Assembly (NCBI GenBank): GCA_030544215.1
Contig: JARZZO010000003.1
Span: 50,822,045 to 50,886,044, forward strand
DNA length: 64,000 nucleotides
Direction of reading: 5' to 3'
DNA from: Zantedeschia hybrid cultivar
Lineage: Eukaryota > Streptophyta > Magnoliopsida > Alismatales > Araceae
Shown here: in pieces, positions 44,194-55,410 of the stretch
Position numbering within the stretch: the first letter of the stretch is position 1
How the letters are laid out: the number at the start of each line of letters is the position of its first letter
Position numbers and translations under genes: made by a program
Notes under the pieces: generated by a model
Told to the model about the DNA's origin: nothing
Databases searched by the model: none
Seen by the model: the letters and a program-made list of their open reading frames with translations, nothing else

Positions 44194-46950
44194 ATCTCCC
44201 ACTTGGACTCAAGCCAATCACTTTCGCATTTGATCTCCATCAAATCTAGGTGATGCTCACAGAAAGTCTGTGACTAAGACTTGGTCAGGGATCTGCTAAA
44301 TTATCTATAGATGGAATATTTCCATTACGTTATTTCCTCTTAATACTTTATCTCTGAATCTGTGAAAAAGCCTCTGAAGAGACCATGGCTCGATCACACA
44401 ACTGATTGCTCCCACTGTTGTCCTACAAGGATGGGATGGTATCAGAGACCTTTTATAACTACATCTAGTTCAGGGATGAACCTTTTTCATCCATACTATT
44501 CCAATAACAGTATCACTTGTTTATGTCGTCACCTTAATATCGAGTTCTGGATTGGAACCATTCCAATCCATTCCTTTCTACTAGAAGGTTGAATCCATTA
44601 TTTGACTTGAAATTTGAGTCAGTGTGACCTCATAGTTTCAAATCATCCTCTCCATATAAGCGAATGCATCCTTAACACTACTCAAGCGCTTAATGATGCA
44701 ATTCACTCCTGTATCCTTTAAGGAACCTTTTCTTCAAAGGAATAAATTCCATATCTCAACAATTGAGACTTGTCATGAAATTATACCAAACAACTTGACA
44801 TACAGGTCAGTATAATATCCCCACCAATCTATCTTAATAGATTCGTATTTCCAATACGTGGGATATTATAACTAAATCTATTATGGAGGAAAACATGGTT
44901 AACAATGCTTTCACTAATAGTAACATCCTGAAGTCATTCTTAATGACTTTGATGTTATTATCATAAAGCATTACTAAAGCGACTGTACTCCCACTGTCCT
45001 TTCTGAACACACACAATCCGTGATCATTCTTAATTATCACATAATATTTGACAATTAAGTCAAAAACTCTTATTACAACTTAGGAAGTTTCAGTTTGATT
45101 CAAAATAATTTTGAAATCATAACTTGCTTCCTAGACATTCTAAAAGCTTTAAAGGTGTATCATATACATCTTTACCTCAATCACATTGAGTGGACGCTTT
45201 TAATATCCAACTGTCATCATCTCATGATAGGCAGTATTGACAAGTAGAACTCTAATAAACTTATCAATCTCAAAGTTGTAATGACAGAGAGCATCATTAT
45301 CATAGATTTTAGATCATAATCTATTTTGAGCTCCTCTCATCTTGCTAAATCAGATATGTCAAACATATTCTTTTAGTCACTGAGAGAATCTCAAAAAAAA
45401 TCTATGAATCTCTCTGATGTGTCATGAGTGGTTCCAAACAACTAAAGATTATCTAATAATCTTATGTTAACTTGTGAATCTAGAATATCTTCTAATTTTA
45501 TCAGCTCCCACTGTCTTCTTTGAGGACATATTCCTTTTCACAGAAGACAACTTTCAGAACGATAATTATTTCATTATCGTCTGGCCAATAACTGTAATGT
45601 CCAAACTCTTTAGACATTTACAAATTCACATCGCGATAATACCTGACTGTTAAATCAAGTTTGTTCATAATTCACATCTCATATGAATTATTTGGTTTCC
45701 ATATCTTATATGGACACACACTGACTAATTTGGAACCATCTTTAAAGTATGGACATCTAATGTTCATACTCATGCTCAAAAGGACAAGGATTAGACAAAT
45801 CTTATTATGTATTGCACCATATCTTAATAAGGTGCAATTCCTCATTCTATCATATTGCTATGATGCACAATGAGGATCAATCGAGCGAGGATACAATTAT
45901 CCTCTTAATGATTTATGTGAATCATATACCTAAGTATTAGTTTCTTTGATCAAATCAAAAATTCTAATACTTCATATTGATCTTATACCTTAATCTCTCA
46001 GATATATTCGTCTTGTACTTTAGTAAGTACATACAGTCGAATCATTCCAAGAGTAAACTATAAGGTAAGTCAATAGTAGTGATTATCTTTGGCCTTTGAG
46101 CTGGTTACATCAATATGCATCAGCATCAATGATTTCTAATTATACATCCCTATATACAATATCATAGATAATCAGGACTCACACAGTTCATTTCTATAGG
46201 AGACTAGTGAACATTCATCACATGAAATGTCATTTCAAGAATCTATAGTGCATTGACTGATTTGAACAACTATTATTCTTTTCAATCAATGTTATTCTTG
46301 ATTTCTTATGCAACTAAATAACAGTTATTCAGTTTCATATTTGACTCCTATAGATATACAAAGATTTACTGTCTAACAGTAATCTATGAATATCATGAAC
46401 AATAGTTGAGTCTAACTCAACACTTACATTTTCTCCATTTCCTTTTACTTGTCTAAGTCTGCATACTATCGCAGCTCTGAGAATCATTTCCAATATCTCA
46501 TGTTGGAAACGCTAATTCTCTAATAGACATGCAAAAGACGATAATAAGAATATATGAAACTTCTTTCAAGTTCCATATTCTTTTTGCCTTTACCAATATC
46601 CTTATAGTGGTTGCAGTGGGAGAACTGCTACTTCTCTATCTCAGCTGACTTTCCCTTATCCCTTTTCAGGTGTGGATTCGATCGCTTAAAATCTTACCAC
46701 TTGCCTTTCTCAAAGGCATATCATGAATATCTCTTCATCTTGGTCTATCCAAATAAGAGATTTCATGACCATCATTGCCTTTCAATAAGGCATACCAGGA
46801 GCACCTCTTCACCTTGGTCTATCCAAGTAAGAGGATTCATGATATCTGATTAGGATAGTGACTTTCACTTGGCCCTGAAGACATTCTTCAGAGTTTTCTA
46901 GTCAGTCTGAATATGAGAAGTATTGGCATCCAATATGCCAACTTCTCGAA
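44194..46950 (-). pseudogene. Degenerate copia pol of D
   Basis: Colinear with E but heavily changed. For example 45040-44834 reads MIIKNDHGLCVFRKDSGSTVALVMLYDNNIKVIKND, where E has the DESCMYKKTSGSAVTFLVLYVDDILLIGND segment; the catalytic YVDD has become YDNN. Integrase-region equivalents are recognisable at about 45800-46030 at DNA level. Stops are frequent and no frame exceeds about 80 codons. The sequence is unusually full of perfect short inverted repeats. Confidence 0.75.
44904..44972. other. 69-nt compound hairpin over the former YVDD site of D
   Basis: Nested arms: AATGCTTT with AAAGCATT (44904-44911, 44965-44972), TAACATC with GATGTTA, and AAGTCATT-CTT-AATGACTT (44931-44949). Pairing covers most of the span. 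Confidence 0.75.
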
Positions 46951-49900
46951 TAGACGACATTTAAGTGAATCGAAGGAAATAACGTGATTTAAGCAGATAG
47001 TTCTGATAATTCAATTATGGTCTTTTATCTTGAATTATTTCCCACTATTTTTTGACGAACTGTATAACCTTCAGGTATACAGAACGGAAGACTCCGACGG
47101 TCTTCTAGTGAGGATCAGAATCTCCAAGAATCACAGTATGACCTCGGGTAAACACATAGTATCATACCATTATCTTAGAGCAACCATCTCATGGTAATTG
47201 CAACTCCTTGCAATATCCGATCTTATTTCGGCTCCCAGGTCTTTAATGGTCCCGGGTAAACACAGTAGACCATTATACCTGGTCTAAGCTTTACCACCAA
47301 TACGCGACAGAGTAGAGTAAGAATGCAGCTCCCGGGTAAACGCGAGGATAGCTACACCGTTCCTCTATTCCAATCTCAAGGCATCATAATGCCATAGTTA
47401 ATAGTCCTTTCATCAGATGGTGGCAGATCTCGGGTAAACACGTAGTATCTGTCAACACTGAATCAAGTTCTAAGAACTATATTGATGGAGAGCCACGCGG
47501 TATATTCTCAATGACTCGCGCTCCGGCTTAGACTTTATGTTGAAGGTTTTTGTTTATATTAAGTTGGTCTCATCCTAGGTGATAATTTATAAATATATCG
47601 TATATATTTAACTATACTTAGATATTAGTAATCGATTCATAATCAATAACTAAAAGCATGCATCATCCATACATGTTCATTATGTGGTCATGGACAGCAC
47701 GGTGATTAACTAGAGCCAAACAATTAATCACCAAAACTATATAACACTTATATAATCTAAACATGCAAACACATAGCCACTGGTGATCTCATCTCATGTC
47801 GCCTTCCTGGTTGCATTTGTGGATCATCCTCGCCTCTCCTCGGCCGGCTCGATCAATTACAAATATTATATATTTTGAAACAATTTCAAATACAAATAGA
47901 TTGTAAGAGAAAGCCTTATGGCCGAGTACAGTAACAGAGGGAGATAGAATTACAATGGAATGGAGAGAGGGAGGCACACATGCCTCATTAATTAACACTT
48001 AATTAATGTACATCACATTCCACAACAATCCACAAAATCACACACCATCACATGATATGAAATTTAACTAAGTGCATGTCCATGACCACCACAAATTTTA
48101 ACCATCCACACATGATAGAACACATTACATGAAGGCTAAAAATTTGAAAATATAATAATTTTAGCTTTCTTAAAACCTGGGTTCCAATCAAAATTGGATA
48201 ATTTGAATTTTCGAAAATCTTATTTTCTAACATGCAATAAATCTAATTTAAAGCATTAAACACATCAACGTGCGCACATAAAGCTAAAATTAAAATTGTA
48301 AAATATTCCATGCATAATTTAGAACATTTCTAAATTAATTAATCTAACACTTAGATTAATTTCAAATCACATTAATAACAATTATTAATGCGAAACAATC
48401 TAACATTTAGACAGAATTAAAAATTCCTAAATAACATTTATAAAAGAATTTTCAACTCAAATTATTAACCCCTTAACAACTCCTTGTTAATAAACCCCTT
48501 TATTTAAATCATATTTCTCAATAACCATTATTAAGAAATAATAATTAGAACATTTCTAATTAAAATAGTCTAACATCTTAGACTTAATTTAATCCTTTAA
48601 TATCATTTATAAAAGATTAAATTCCAAGTAGATTAGATCATTAAAACCAATAATTAAGAGATTCAAGAGTAAACTAATTAATCATCTTAATAACTATTAT
48701 TAAGACTTAATTAATACTTAATAACTTTTATTAAGATTCATTACTCAAGAATTAATTAACTTAATTATAACATTTATAAAAAGTTAATTAATCACTTAAC
48801 AACTATTATTAAGTGTCTCCAAATTATTAAAATAATTCTCTAACAACAATTGCTAAAGAATTATCTAATTGGTTAATTAAAATAAAGTTAACAACATTTG
48901 TCAATTAATTTTAAAACCATGATAATTATCTAATCCCTTAAATAATTAACAATGATTGTTAATAAATTTTAAGATCCCATCTTAAATATAAATTAACAAC
49001 ATTTGTTAATTATAAATTAAGATCACATCTTAACTCATAATCCCCTTTTAAACTTAAAATTATAAATTTAAGTATAAAACACTTTTAAATAAAATTTATT
49101 TTAATTTTAAGGTAAAGGGAATCATGTCAACCCTTTATGTAAGATCATATCTTACATAAGTTAAACCCAATTGACTATTAAGATCAAATCTCAATAAGTT
49201 CATAATTAACTGAAAAAATAATATTAAAACAGTTTTAAATTATTTAACTTCAATTCCAGTTAATAGGGGTTGGGGTTTAGGGGTTTAAATAAGGGGTTAA
49301 ATAGATTAAATGGGCTGGGGTTAAATAGGCCCAATTGGCCTATTAAATTGGGCCCAGGGCCTGGTCTGGCTCGGGCTGGGTCAACCTGGCCCAGCCCCTG
49401 GTCCGGCCCTGGCTCGGACCAGGCGAGCCCCTGGCTCAGGGCCAGGGAACCTGGCCGAGCCAGGTCGGGCCCCAGGCGCGCCCGGGCAAGGCCAGGGCCG
49501 GACCCAGGCGCGCCCGGGCCAGGCCAGCGCCGGACCCAGGCGCGACCTGGCTCAGCCAGGTCCAGCGCCTGGGCCGGCCGGGCCGGCCTGGCGCGGGACC
49601 GGCCGGTCCAGCCTGTTTTCTGCAGCTCGGCCGGCTTCGTTTAGGGTTTTTCAGCCTGTTTGAAGCCTGTTTGGGGCGGCGCCGCCGCCGCCGCCGGCCG
49701 CGAGGGTGGCCGGAATTCGCAGAGGGATGTCACCACTTCCATTTCCCCCGCCGGTGGTGGCCGGACGGCGACTCCTTCGCCGCCGGTGAACCTCCAAAGT
49801 TGGAGATTTGTGCAGTTTCGCAGATTTCAGCTTTTCCTCAATTCTTTTTCAACTTTTGAAAATTATGGGAAGAAAAGCTCCACCGGCCGCCATGGAAATT

Positions 49901-50175
49901 TTCCGGGGATGGCGAGGGGTAGCTGGTCATACCAGCAAACCCACAGAGATGGTCCAACTATCATTAATCCCCTTTTGAAGCCCACAAATCCGGTTCTTCA
50001 TCACCATCAAGAACGCGATAAAACCCCAAAAAATTCTCGTTTTTCGTACAGAAAAATTAAATTCGAAATTCTAAGTTCATCCCATGAACAATATCTATGA
50101 GGAAAAACGAATTTATGCATGAAATAATTTAGAATAATAATTTCATCGTTCCGGAGCGGATCAGAGCGGAACCTG
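46951..50175 (-). other. Structured 5' leader of D
   Basis: Homologous to the leader of E from 62190. It includes four constant-loop hairpins (47136-47452), an AT-rich stretch of perfect hairpins (about 48300-49230) and a very GC-rich stretch (49330-49640) in which GGCCAGG-like words pair with each other. A proline/arginine-rich frame at 49270-49644 is a by-product of the GC words. I see no gag that I trust; the sequence between about 49650 and 50100 is unassigned. Confidence 0.6.
47136..47452. repeat. Four constant-loop hairpins in the leader of D
   Basis: Loop containing CGGGTAAACRC is flanked by different complementary arms: GTATGA/TCATAC (47136, 47162), TAATGGTC/GACCATTA (47244, 47268), GCAGCT/AGCTAC (47325, 47350, one mismatch) and CAGAT/ATCTG (47424, 47447). 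Confidence 0.75.
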
Positions 50176-50187
50176 GCTCTGATACCA
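50176..50187 (-). other. Primer binding site of D
   Basis: The minus strand reads TGGTATCAGAGC, complementary to the 3' end of initiator tRNA-Met, one base from the LTR. Confidence 0.92.
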
Positions 50188-50188
50188 C

Positions 50189-51774
50189 TGTTGGGATCCG
50201 GGCGGGACGCGAAGAACGCAGCGGAAACGAAGAACAAAAATTTATCCCGCCCGATGCCCAATGATCCGATTCGGAACGAAAAACGCAAACCGAAAAACCA
50301 AATTGGAATCTGATTACCGTGCGCGGATTCGAATCCGCTTCCGTTTCGGTTCCGTCGAGGCGATGCCGCAAGCCGCACAAGCGTCCGGCCTCCAGCGGTA
50401 TCCACGCGATCCTCCGCGGTGGTTCGTCCTCGATCCCTCGTCCGTTTCAGCTCGCTCGCTGAAGATCCGTCGCCGCAACGATTGCGGAAATCCCGCCGAC
50501 GGGAATTCCCGACTTTCGGGAATCATACGCGGCGGAGACGGAAGCTGTTCTGGCGCGCCGAACGGGACGCCCAGAGGTGGAGAGAGAAAGGGGGGTGACG
50601 GCCAGCAAGGGAAATCCTGGAGCTTGGCCCAGGGTTTCTCAACAGCGTGTATATATATTAAGTCGGCGCGACTTTTCACAAAAGTCCCCGAGTTAATATA
50701 AATCCCACTTATGTACCACCGACTGAGAATCTTAGTGCGTGTGACCCTCTAGGTCCATTTACCAGTCCGGTTTTCAACCCGTTAAGTCCAATAACTAGTT
50801 ATTGACTTATTGTAATTAATTAATATCTATATATTAACTAATTACTTAACCGAATTGACATCGCATGTGAATTCGGTCGGACTTCTGATCAAGTTGGGTG
50901 CCAAGCAACACCGCATGATCCCGGAAGGTAATGGGGTTCAGCAACCCACTCATGGAACCTGTCCGTCCACAGTTACCACGTGGCTATAATCCTTCGTTCG
51001 CACAATGCTCTCAAGTTAACCTAGGGTATGGTCAACTGTCAAACCCTAAATTGTCAACTCACTTGAATCAGACTCCGCTTTACAATATCCGAAAACCACT
51101 TTTTCTGATATTGTTTCTGCTCTGGCCAGAGACTCCTGCGTATCTACTCTAGAGCATTCTCTCTCCAGTTACCTGAGAGCGAACGATCCTCTATTGAACA
51201 CACAATCACCTTCGAAGGTCTTCCGCTGGACCCGATCCTTGACTATTAGAGATCCCGTGGATAGGGATTCGTAGGTCAAGGTCAAAGTCCAGAAGTCCAC
51301 CGACAAGGTGTCTTTGGTGTCTCAAGTCCAAGGATCAACCACGCTACTGTGACGATGAATCAAGCCGATTGACAGTCAGGTAAATTACCATTCGGCGATT
51401 CATGTCGGATCAGTTCAGTGAACTCATTCCCCAATGAGCACCTACAGGTTTACCATTGTGTCTCCACACTAGTAACTAACGAGATCAGTCACCCTCATCA
51501 TATGAGCTGGAATAACCTGTACTAGTCTAACCGGATGTTTGATGTCCTTCTCAAACATCCTACGACTAGGAACAATTGAGAATACGTGTTTATAAGTCAT
51601 CAGTCTCATTATTATGATCTCATCATAATCTGATGACTATTGCACATATTCATGGACTTCATTATGCGCAAATATAAATATGCCAATCTACATAATGAAT
51701 TTAATGCCATTTATTAGTGAACCAGATTGAAATAGGTGCCTTATGATTGGCTTAGAGGACACCTATATCCATCA
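50189..51774 (-). repeat. 5' LTR of D
   Basis: TGTTGGGATCC...TATCCATCA. Full length, about 1.59 kb, with the same organisation as the LTRs of E and F. Confidence 0.88.
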
Positions 51775-54213
51775 GTCTACACTACACGACGCCTTTCAAA
51801 CGACGTCTTGATAGGTGGACGCCATTTAGACGTTTTGTTGTTATGCCACGTGGGCGCCACGTGGGCCGGTTTCGGGCCGCGAGAGTACGGCCCCTGTCTC
51901 GTCGTCTGAACGGCGTCCATGATGGACGACGCGATTCAGACTGCCACCCTGCGATGTCAGTGTACGGTGCCTGACATGTCAGCTGAACGGCGTCCGTGGT
52001 GCTCGACACGTTTCAGACAGCTGCCAGTACGGCCCGTCCTGTCATCTGATAGGCGTCCTTCTCGCTCGACGCGTTTTAGGCAGTTCTTGATTGACCCCGC
52101 GAGCCCTCCTTTCTTTCCCTCATTTCTCACCCTTCACTCTCTCTCCTCTCCCTCTCCGCCTCCTCCGATCCCACTCTTCCCCTTTCCCTTCCTCTTCTTC
52201 CTCTTCCACCACTCCAACGCCTCCCTACCTCTCACCTCTGCCACCACCACTTCCTTCGCGGCGTTCCATCCTCCGGACGGCGGCCGACGTCCCGGCGGAG
52301 TGGCGGCGTCCTCGAGGGTACCGGCGGCGGTCTGCGGTGCGGCGGTTCGGCGACACGGAGCCAGGAGGAGTTCAAGTATCCGGTAGGGGGACGAACCTTG
52401 TATGTGTTGCTCGTGTTTTCTCAGGCGTATTGTGATGTATTTTGGGCTAGATTGAGCATGTTTAGGGGGTATTCTTGTGGGTATGGCCGTGTTTGTTAAT
52501 GTGGTTTTGTAGCATGTTTGTGTGGATCAACTTCTCTTCCTCCCCCTTTCCGTTTTGGGGCTTCTTCGGGGTATTTGGGGTTAAGGGAGAAACCCTCGGT
52601 TCGAACCAGGGAAGCAGGTTTCTGGCGCTAAACGGCGTCGTGCCTGGTCGACGCCTTTCAAAAGGACGTCAGGGCAGTACGACGCCTTTTAGGACAGAAA
52701 TCCCCCAGTTCGTGGTTTCAGGAGTCAGGGACTCTGACGCTAAATGACGTCATGGATGGACGACGCCTTTCAGAAGGACGTCGGACCATCATGACGCCAT
52801 TTAGGCAGGAAATCACCCCGACTGAGGGACTCAGTTCGAGGATTCTGGGACTAAAAGACGTCATGGGTGGGCGACGCGTTTTTGGAATAGCGTCGAGCCA
52901 CCATGACGCCTTTTAAGGCAGAAATCCTTCGATTATTGTTCTCTGGAATTCCTGGATTTTCAGCGTGATCGGCGTCTGAGGATGTTGACGCCTTTTAAAA
53001 GGCGACCGCTGGTGTCGACACCTTTTAGGCCAGATTTCCGTAGGCCTCTGTTTTATGAACCAGTTTAGGGAGCTTGAATGGCGTCGGTCTTGGGCGACGC
53101 GATTCAGGACAGAACAACACTAATTCATGCCAGTAAAATGTGTTCATACTGCTAGATATTTGGTTAGTGCATGCTTTAGTGTACTCGGATTCTTCGGGAC
53201 CGGATGGCACTGCGTTGTGTGCCGTGCGATCGCGGGCTTTTCACGTGACCGGATCGTACTGTGCCGAGTTTTGGTGGTTTTGTGTTACTGTGGACCTGGA
53301 GTGACATTGTAGCGCTTTATCACCCTGTACTGGTGGGGGCGTGAGCACAGCGCCGGTGGGGGCGTGGGCGGGGTGACTCCTAGTGAGAGAGGGTCACCTG
53401 GTGAACCCCGGGGTCAGCTAGTACCGGTGTCTGAGTGGTACATTCGGAGAGTCACTCATGCTGAGGGAAGGAGTAACCACCTGAGCCAGTTGGGCCGGAG
53501 TAGCCAGCGTGCTATCCGAGGGGTTACTGTTTGGTCTCAGCGGGTCGGTGTTTCCCACTTTCGGTTGTGTGGACGGTGTTTCCTACTTACGGCTGTGTGG
53601 TTGGTGTGTTTCCCACTTTCGGAGGAGTGGTTGGCGTGTTTTGCCGAGACGCGAGTTGTGGGCTTCTTGATAGAATGATTTTAGAAATATGCATGTTACA
53701 TTTCGAATGCATATGGTTCATATTGAGATTTTAGGAGTAGTGTGCTACAGCTTTACTTGCCTTATTACCTGTACCTTTGTTACTGCACTTGTGGGTGTGT
53801 GTGTGGGAGGCAGGGGATCGGATGATCCCTACTGAGCCCAATTCTGGTGTGGCTCACTCCCTGCGTTTTCAGGTGTGGTCCTTGTGGCGTGCGACGGCGC
53901 GTGGCGTTCTCCTTGGTGTGCGGACCAGCAGCTATCTTAGTTTCCAGGGTATGCCCCGACGTTGTTGTACCTTATTTCTGCCTGTACTTAATTAATTTGT
54001 TGGACATGTAATTATTGTTGGACTGTGTACGGACATTATTATTTTACTTCCTGCGCACTGTACCCCTTGTAGTCCGTGTGAATGTTATATTTAATCTTGT
54101 TTAACGCTTACTCCTCCAGATGTGTGTATAAGATCCGGTTATGAACCTACAGTTAATGGGCCGACATCCATTTAGTGACCGGGTCTCCAGTCATAGGATG
54201 GCGGGTCGTTACA
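51775..54213 (+). repeat. 5' LTR of C, main part
   Basis: Differs from 57764-60202 at about 17 positions by eye (roughly 0.7%). Ends GGGTCGTTACA. Contains 13-14 dyads with 10-base cores between 51775 and 53106 and a CT-rich stretch at 52100-52260. Confidence 0.9.
51796..53106. repeat. 10-bp-core dyad array in the 5' LTR of C
   Basis: Best unit 51906-51939: CTGAACGGCGTC, core CATGATGGAC, GACGCGATTCAG. Others have cores CGTGGTGCTC, CTTCTCGCTC, GTGCCTGGTC, AGGGCAGTAC, ATGGATGGAC, GGACCATCAT, ATGGGTGGGC, GAGCCACCAT, TGAGGATGTT, CGCTGGTGTC and GGTCTTGGGC. Every core is 10 bases. Confidence 0.9.
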
Positions 54214-54215
54214 GT

Positions 54216-54227
54216 TGGTATCAGAGC
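54216..54227 (+). other. Primer binding site of C
   Basis: TGGTATCAGAGC, complementary to initiator tRNA-Met, two bases after the LTR. Confidence 0.95.
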
Positions 54228-54369
54228 TTAGTCTGGTCGAGTAAGTGGTAAACTGGGTTAGATATCGTAGTCCAACAATAAGTACGAGTCTGTACAGGCG
54301 ATGGCTGCTGGTGTAGAGTGATAGGTTTTGACGTGTTTTTGTTGATTTTTTTGCGTTCGTGAGGTAGTG

Positions 54370-55410
54370 ATGGCGCCGAGGAAGAGAGTTTCGTTGGCTC
54401 GTAGTACGAGATCAGGCGATGGTAGTTCGGGGGCAGAAGGGCATAATGTGGATCGTTTCGTGGAGGCTATGATTGGAGCTATGGGTAGATACCAGCAGGG
54501 AGACGGTAGCGAGGGATCCAATTCCCGAGGTGACCAGTTCACGGTATTAGAGCGGTTTTTGAGGTTGGAGACCCCTTCTTTCACAGGTCGACCAGTCCCA
54601 GACCAGGCAGCTCGTTGGATTAAGGAAGTGGAGAAGGCGTTTGACGTTCTTGAATGTGCTGAGAATGATAAGACCTTGTTGGCAACCTATTTGTTGAAGG
54701 ATAATGCATACGAGTGGTGGGTTACCGTCAAGACAAGGATGTTTACAAATAGATCCTTGAGAGAGATCCCTTGGGAGGTATTTGTGAGAGAGTTCAGTAG
54801 ACAGTACTTTCCGAGGCTCGTCCAGGAGGCCAAGGAAAGAGAATTTATGGAATTGGTGCAGAATGACATGTCAGTTCTAGATTATCATGCGAAGTTTGTG
54901 GCTCTTGGAGGATTCGTTCCACACTTATTTGAGCAGGAAAGATATAGAACCGAGAGATTTGTAGATGGACTCCGATATGATCTAAGGACAATGGTGGCAC
55001 CTCAGTGTTGTAGAGATCTGGCGTCAGCGGTTCGATGCGCGGCAGCGGTGGAGACTCAATTTCAGCAAATGGCAAAAGAGTTGGAGCGATCGGTACGAGG
55101 GAAGCAGCAAGGCAAGAGCAAATCAACGGTCCTTTCGTCAGGCGGTTCGAGTTCCTTTGAGTTCGGGTCCCAAGGGACATCACGTGATGAAGATGAGGAC
55201 GGTTCGGCCCAACAGATGCAGACTGAGGCTAGCAGGCAGCAGGGAAAGAGACATGATGCGGCAGATTATTGTCCCCGTTGTGGTAGGTATCACGGCAACC
55301 GGTTGTGTCCATTGGTCGCGGGTAGCTGTTTTGGTTGTGGCAGGAGGGGACATCTCGTGAGGAACTGTCCCCAGAAGAATAAGGCAAGTCAGGGGCCGAG
55401 TGGTCAGTAG
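54370..55410 (+). CDS. gag of element C
   Basis: 346 codons from ATG at 54370 (MAPRKRVSLARSTRSGDG), uninterrupted. The gag core around residues 60-200 is clear (FLRLETPSFTGRP, ARWIKEVEKAFDVL, AYEWWVTVKTRM, FSRQYFPRLVQEAKEREFMEL, GLRYDLRTMVAP). Two Cys-His motifs follow: CPRCGRYHGNRLC near residue 301 and the classic knuckle CFGCGRRGHLVRNC near residue 320. It would form the particle and bind RNA. A stop follows SQGPSGQ, where protease would normally continue, so gag ends separately. It is the only complete retroelement ORF in C. Confidence 0.88.
   Translation: MAPRKRVSLARSTRSGDGSSGAEGHNVDRFVEAMIGAMGRYQQGDGSEGSNSRGDQFTVLERFLRLETPSFTGRPVPDQAARWIKEVEKAFDVLECAENDKTLLATYLLKDNAYEWWVTVKTRMFTNRSLREIPWEVFVREFSRQYFPRLVQEAKEREFMELVQNDMSVLDYHAKFVALGGFVPHLFEQERYRTERFVDGLRYDLRTMVAPQCCRDLASAVRCAAAVETQFQQMAKELERSVRGKQQGKSKSTVLSSGGSSSFEFGSQGTSRDEDEDGSAQQMQTEASRQQGKRHDAADYCPRCGRYHGNRLCPLVAGSCFGCGRRGHLVRNCPQKNKASQGPSGQ

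Larger units (their letters stand above)
43630..51774 (-). mobile_element. Element D: Ty1/copia, coding sequence decayed and hairpin-rich
   Basis: Truncated 3' LTR (43630-44193), degenerate pol (44194-46950), long structured leader (46951-50175), primer site (50176-50187) and 5' LTR (50189-51774). Inserted in the 5' LTR of C: the right flank GTCTAC continues C exactly as at 57764. The left junction is a deletion that removed about 1 kb of the D LTR. Confidence 0.85.

Noticed and set aside
49270..49644. 124-residue Gly/Pro/Arg-rich frame
   Set aside because: Driven by GGCCAGG words in a GC-rich leader; no recognisable domain, and it runs antisense to the element.
51906..51939. 34-bp dyad as a true recombinase (lox-like) site
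   Set aside because: Only the total length and symmetry are similar; arm sequence and core length differ and no tyrosine recombinase gene is in the window. Kept only as an analogy.
51919..52435. Proline/serine-rich frames in the LTR of C (also near 58080)
   Set aside because: CT-rich stretch in both LTR copies; more likely a promoter-proximal or transcribed leader sequence than a protein.
52741..52770. TGACGTCA-type bZIP sites in the dyads
   Set aside because: Only some units have GACGTC arms, and the fixed partner arm 10 bases away is not explained by a single bZIP site.
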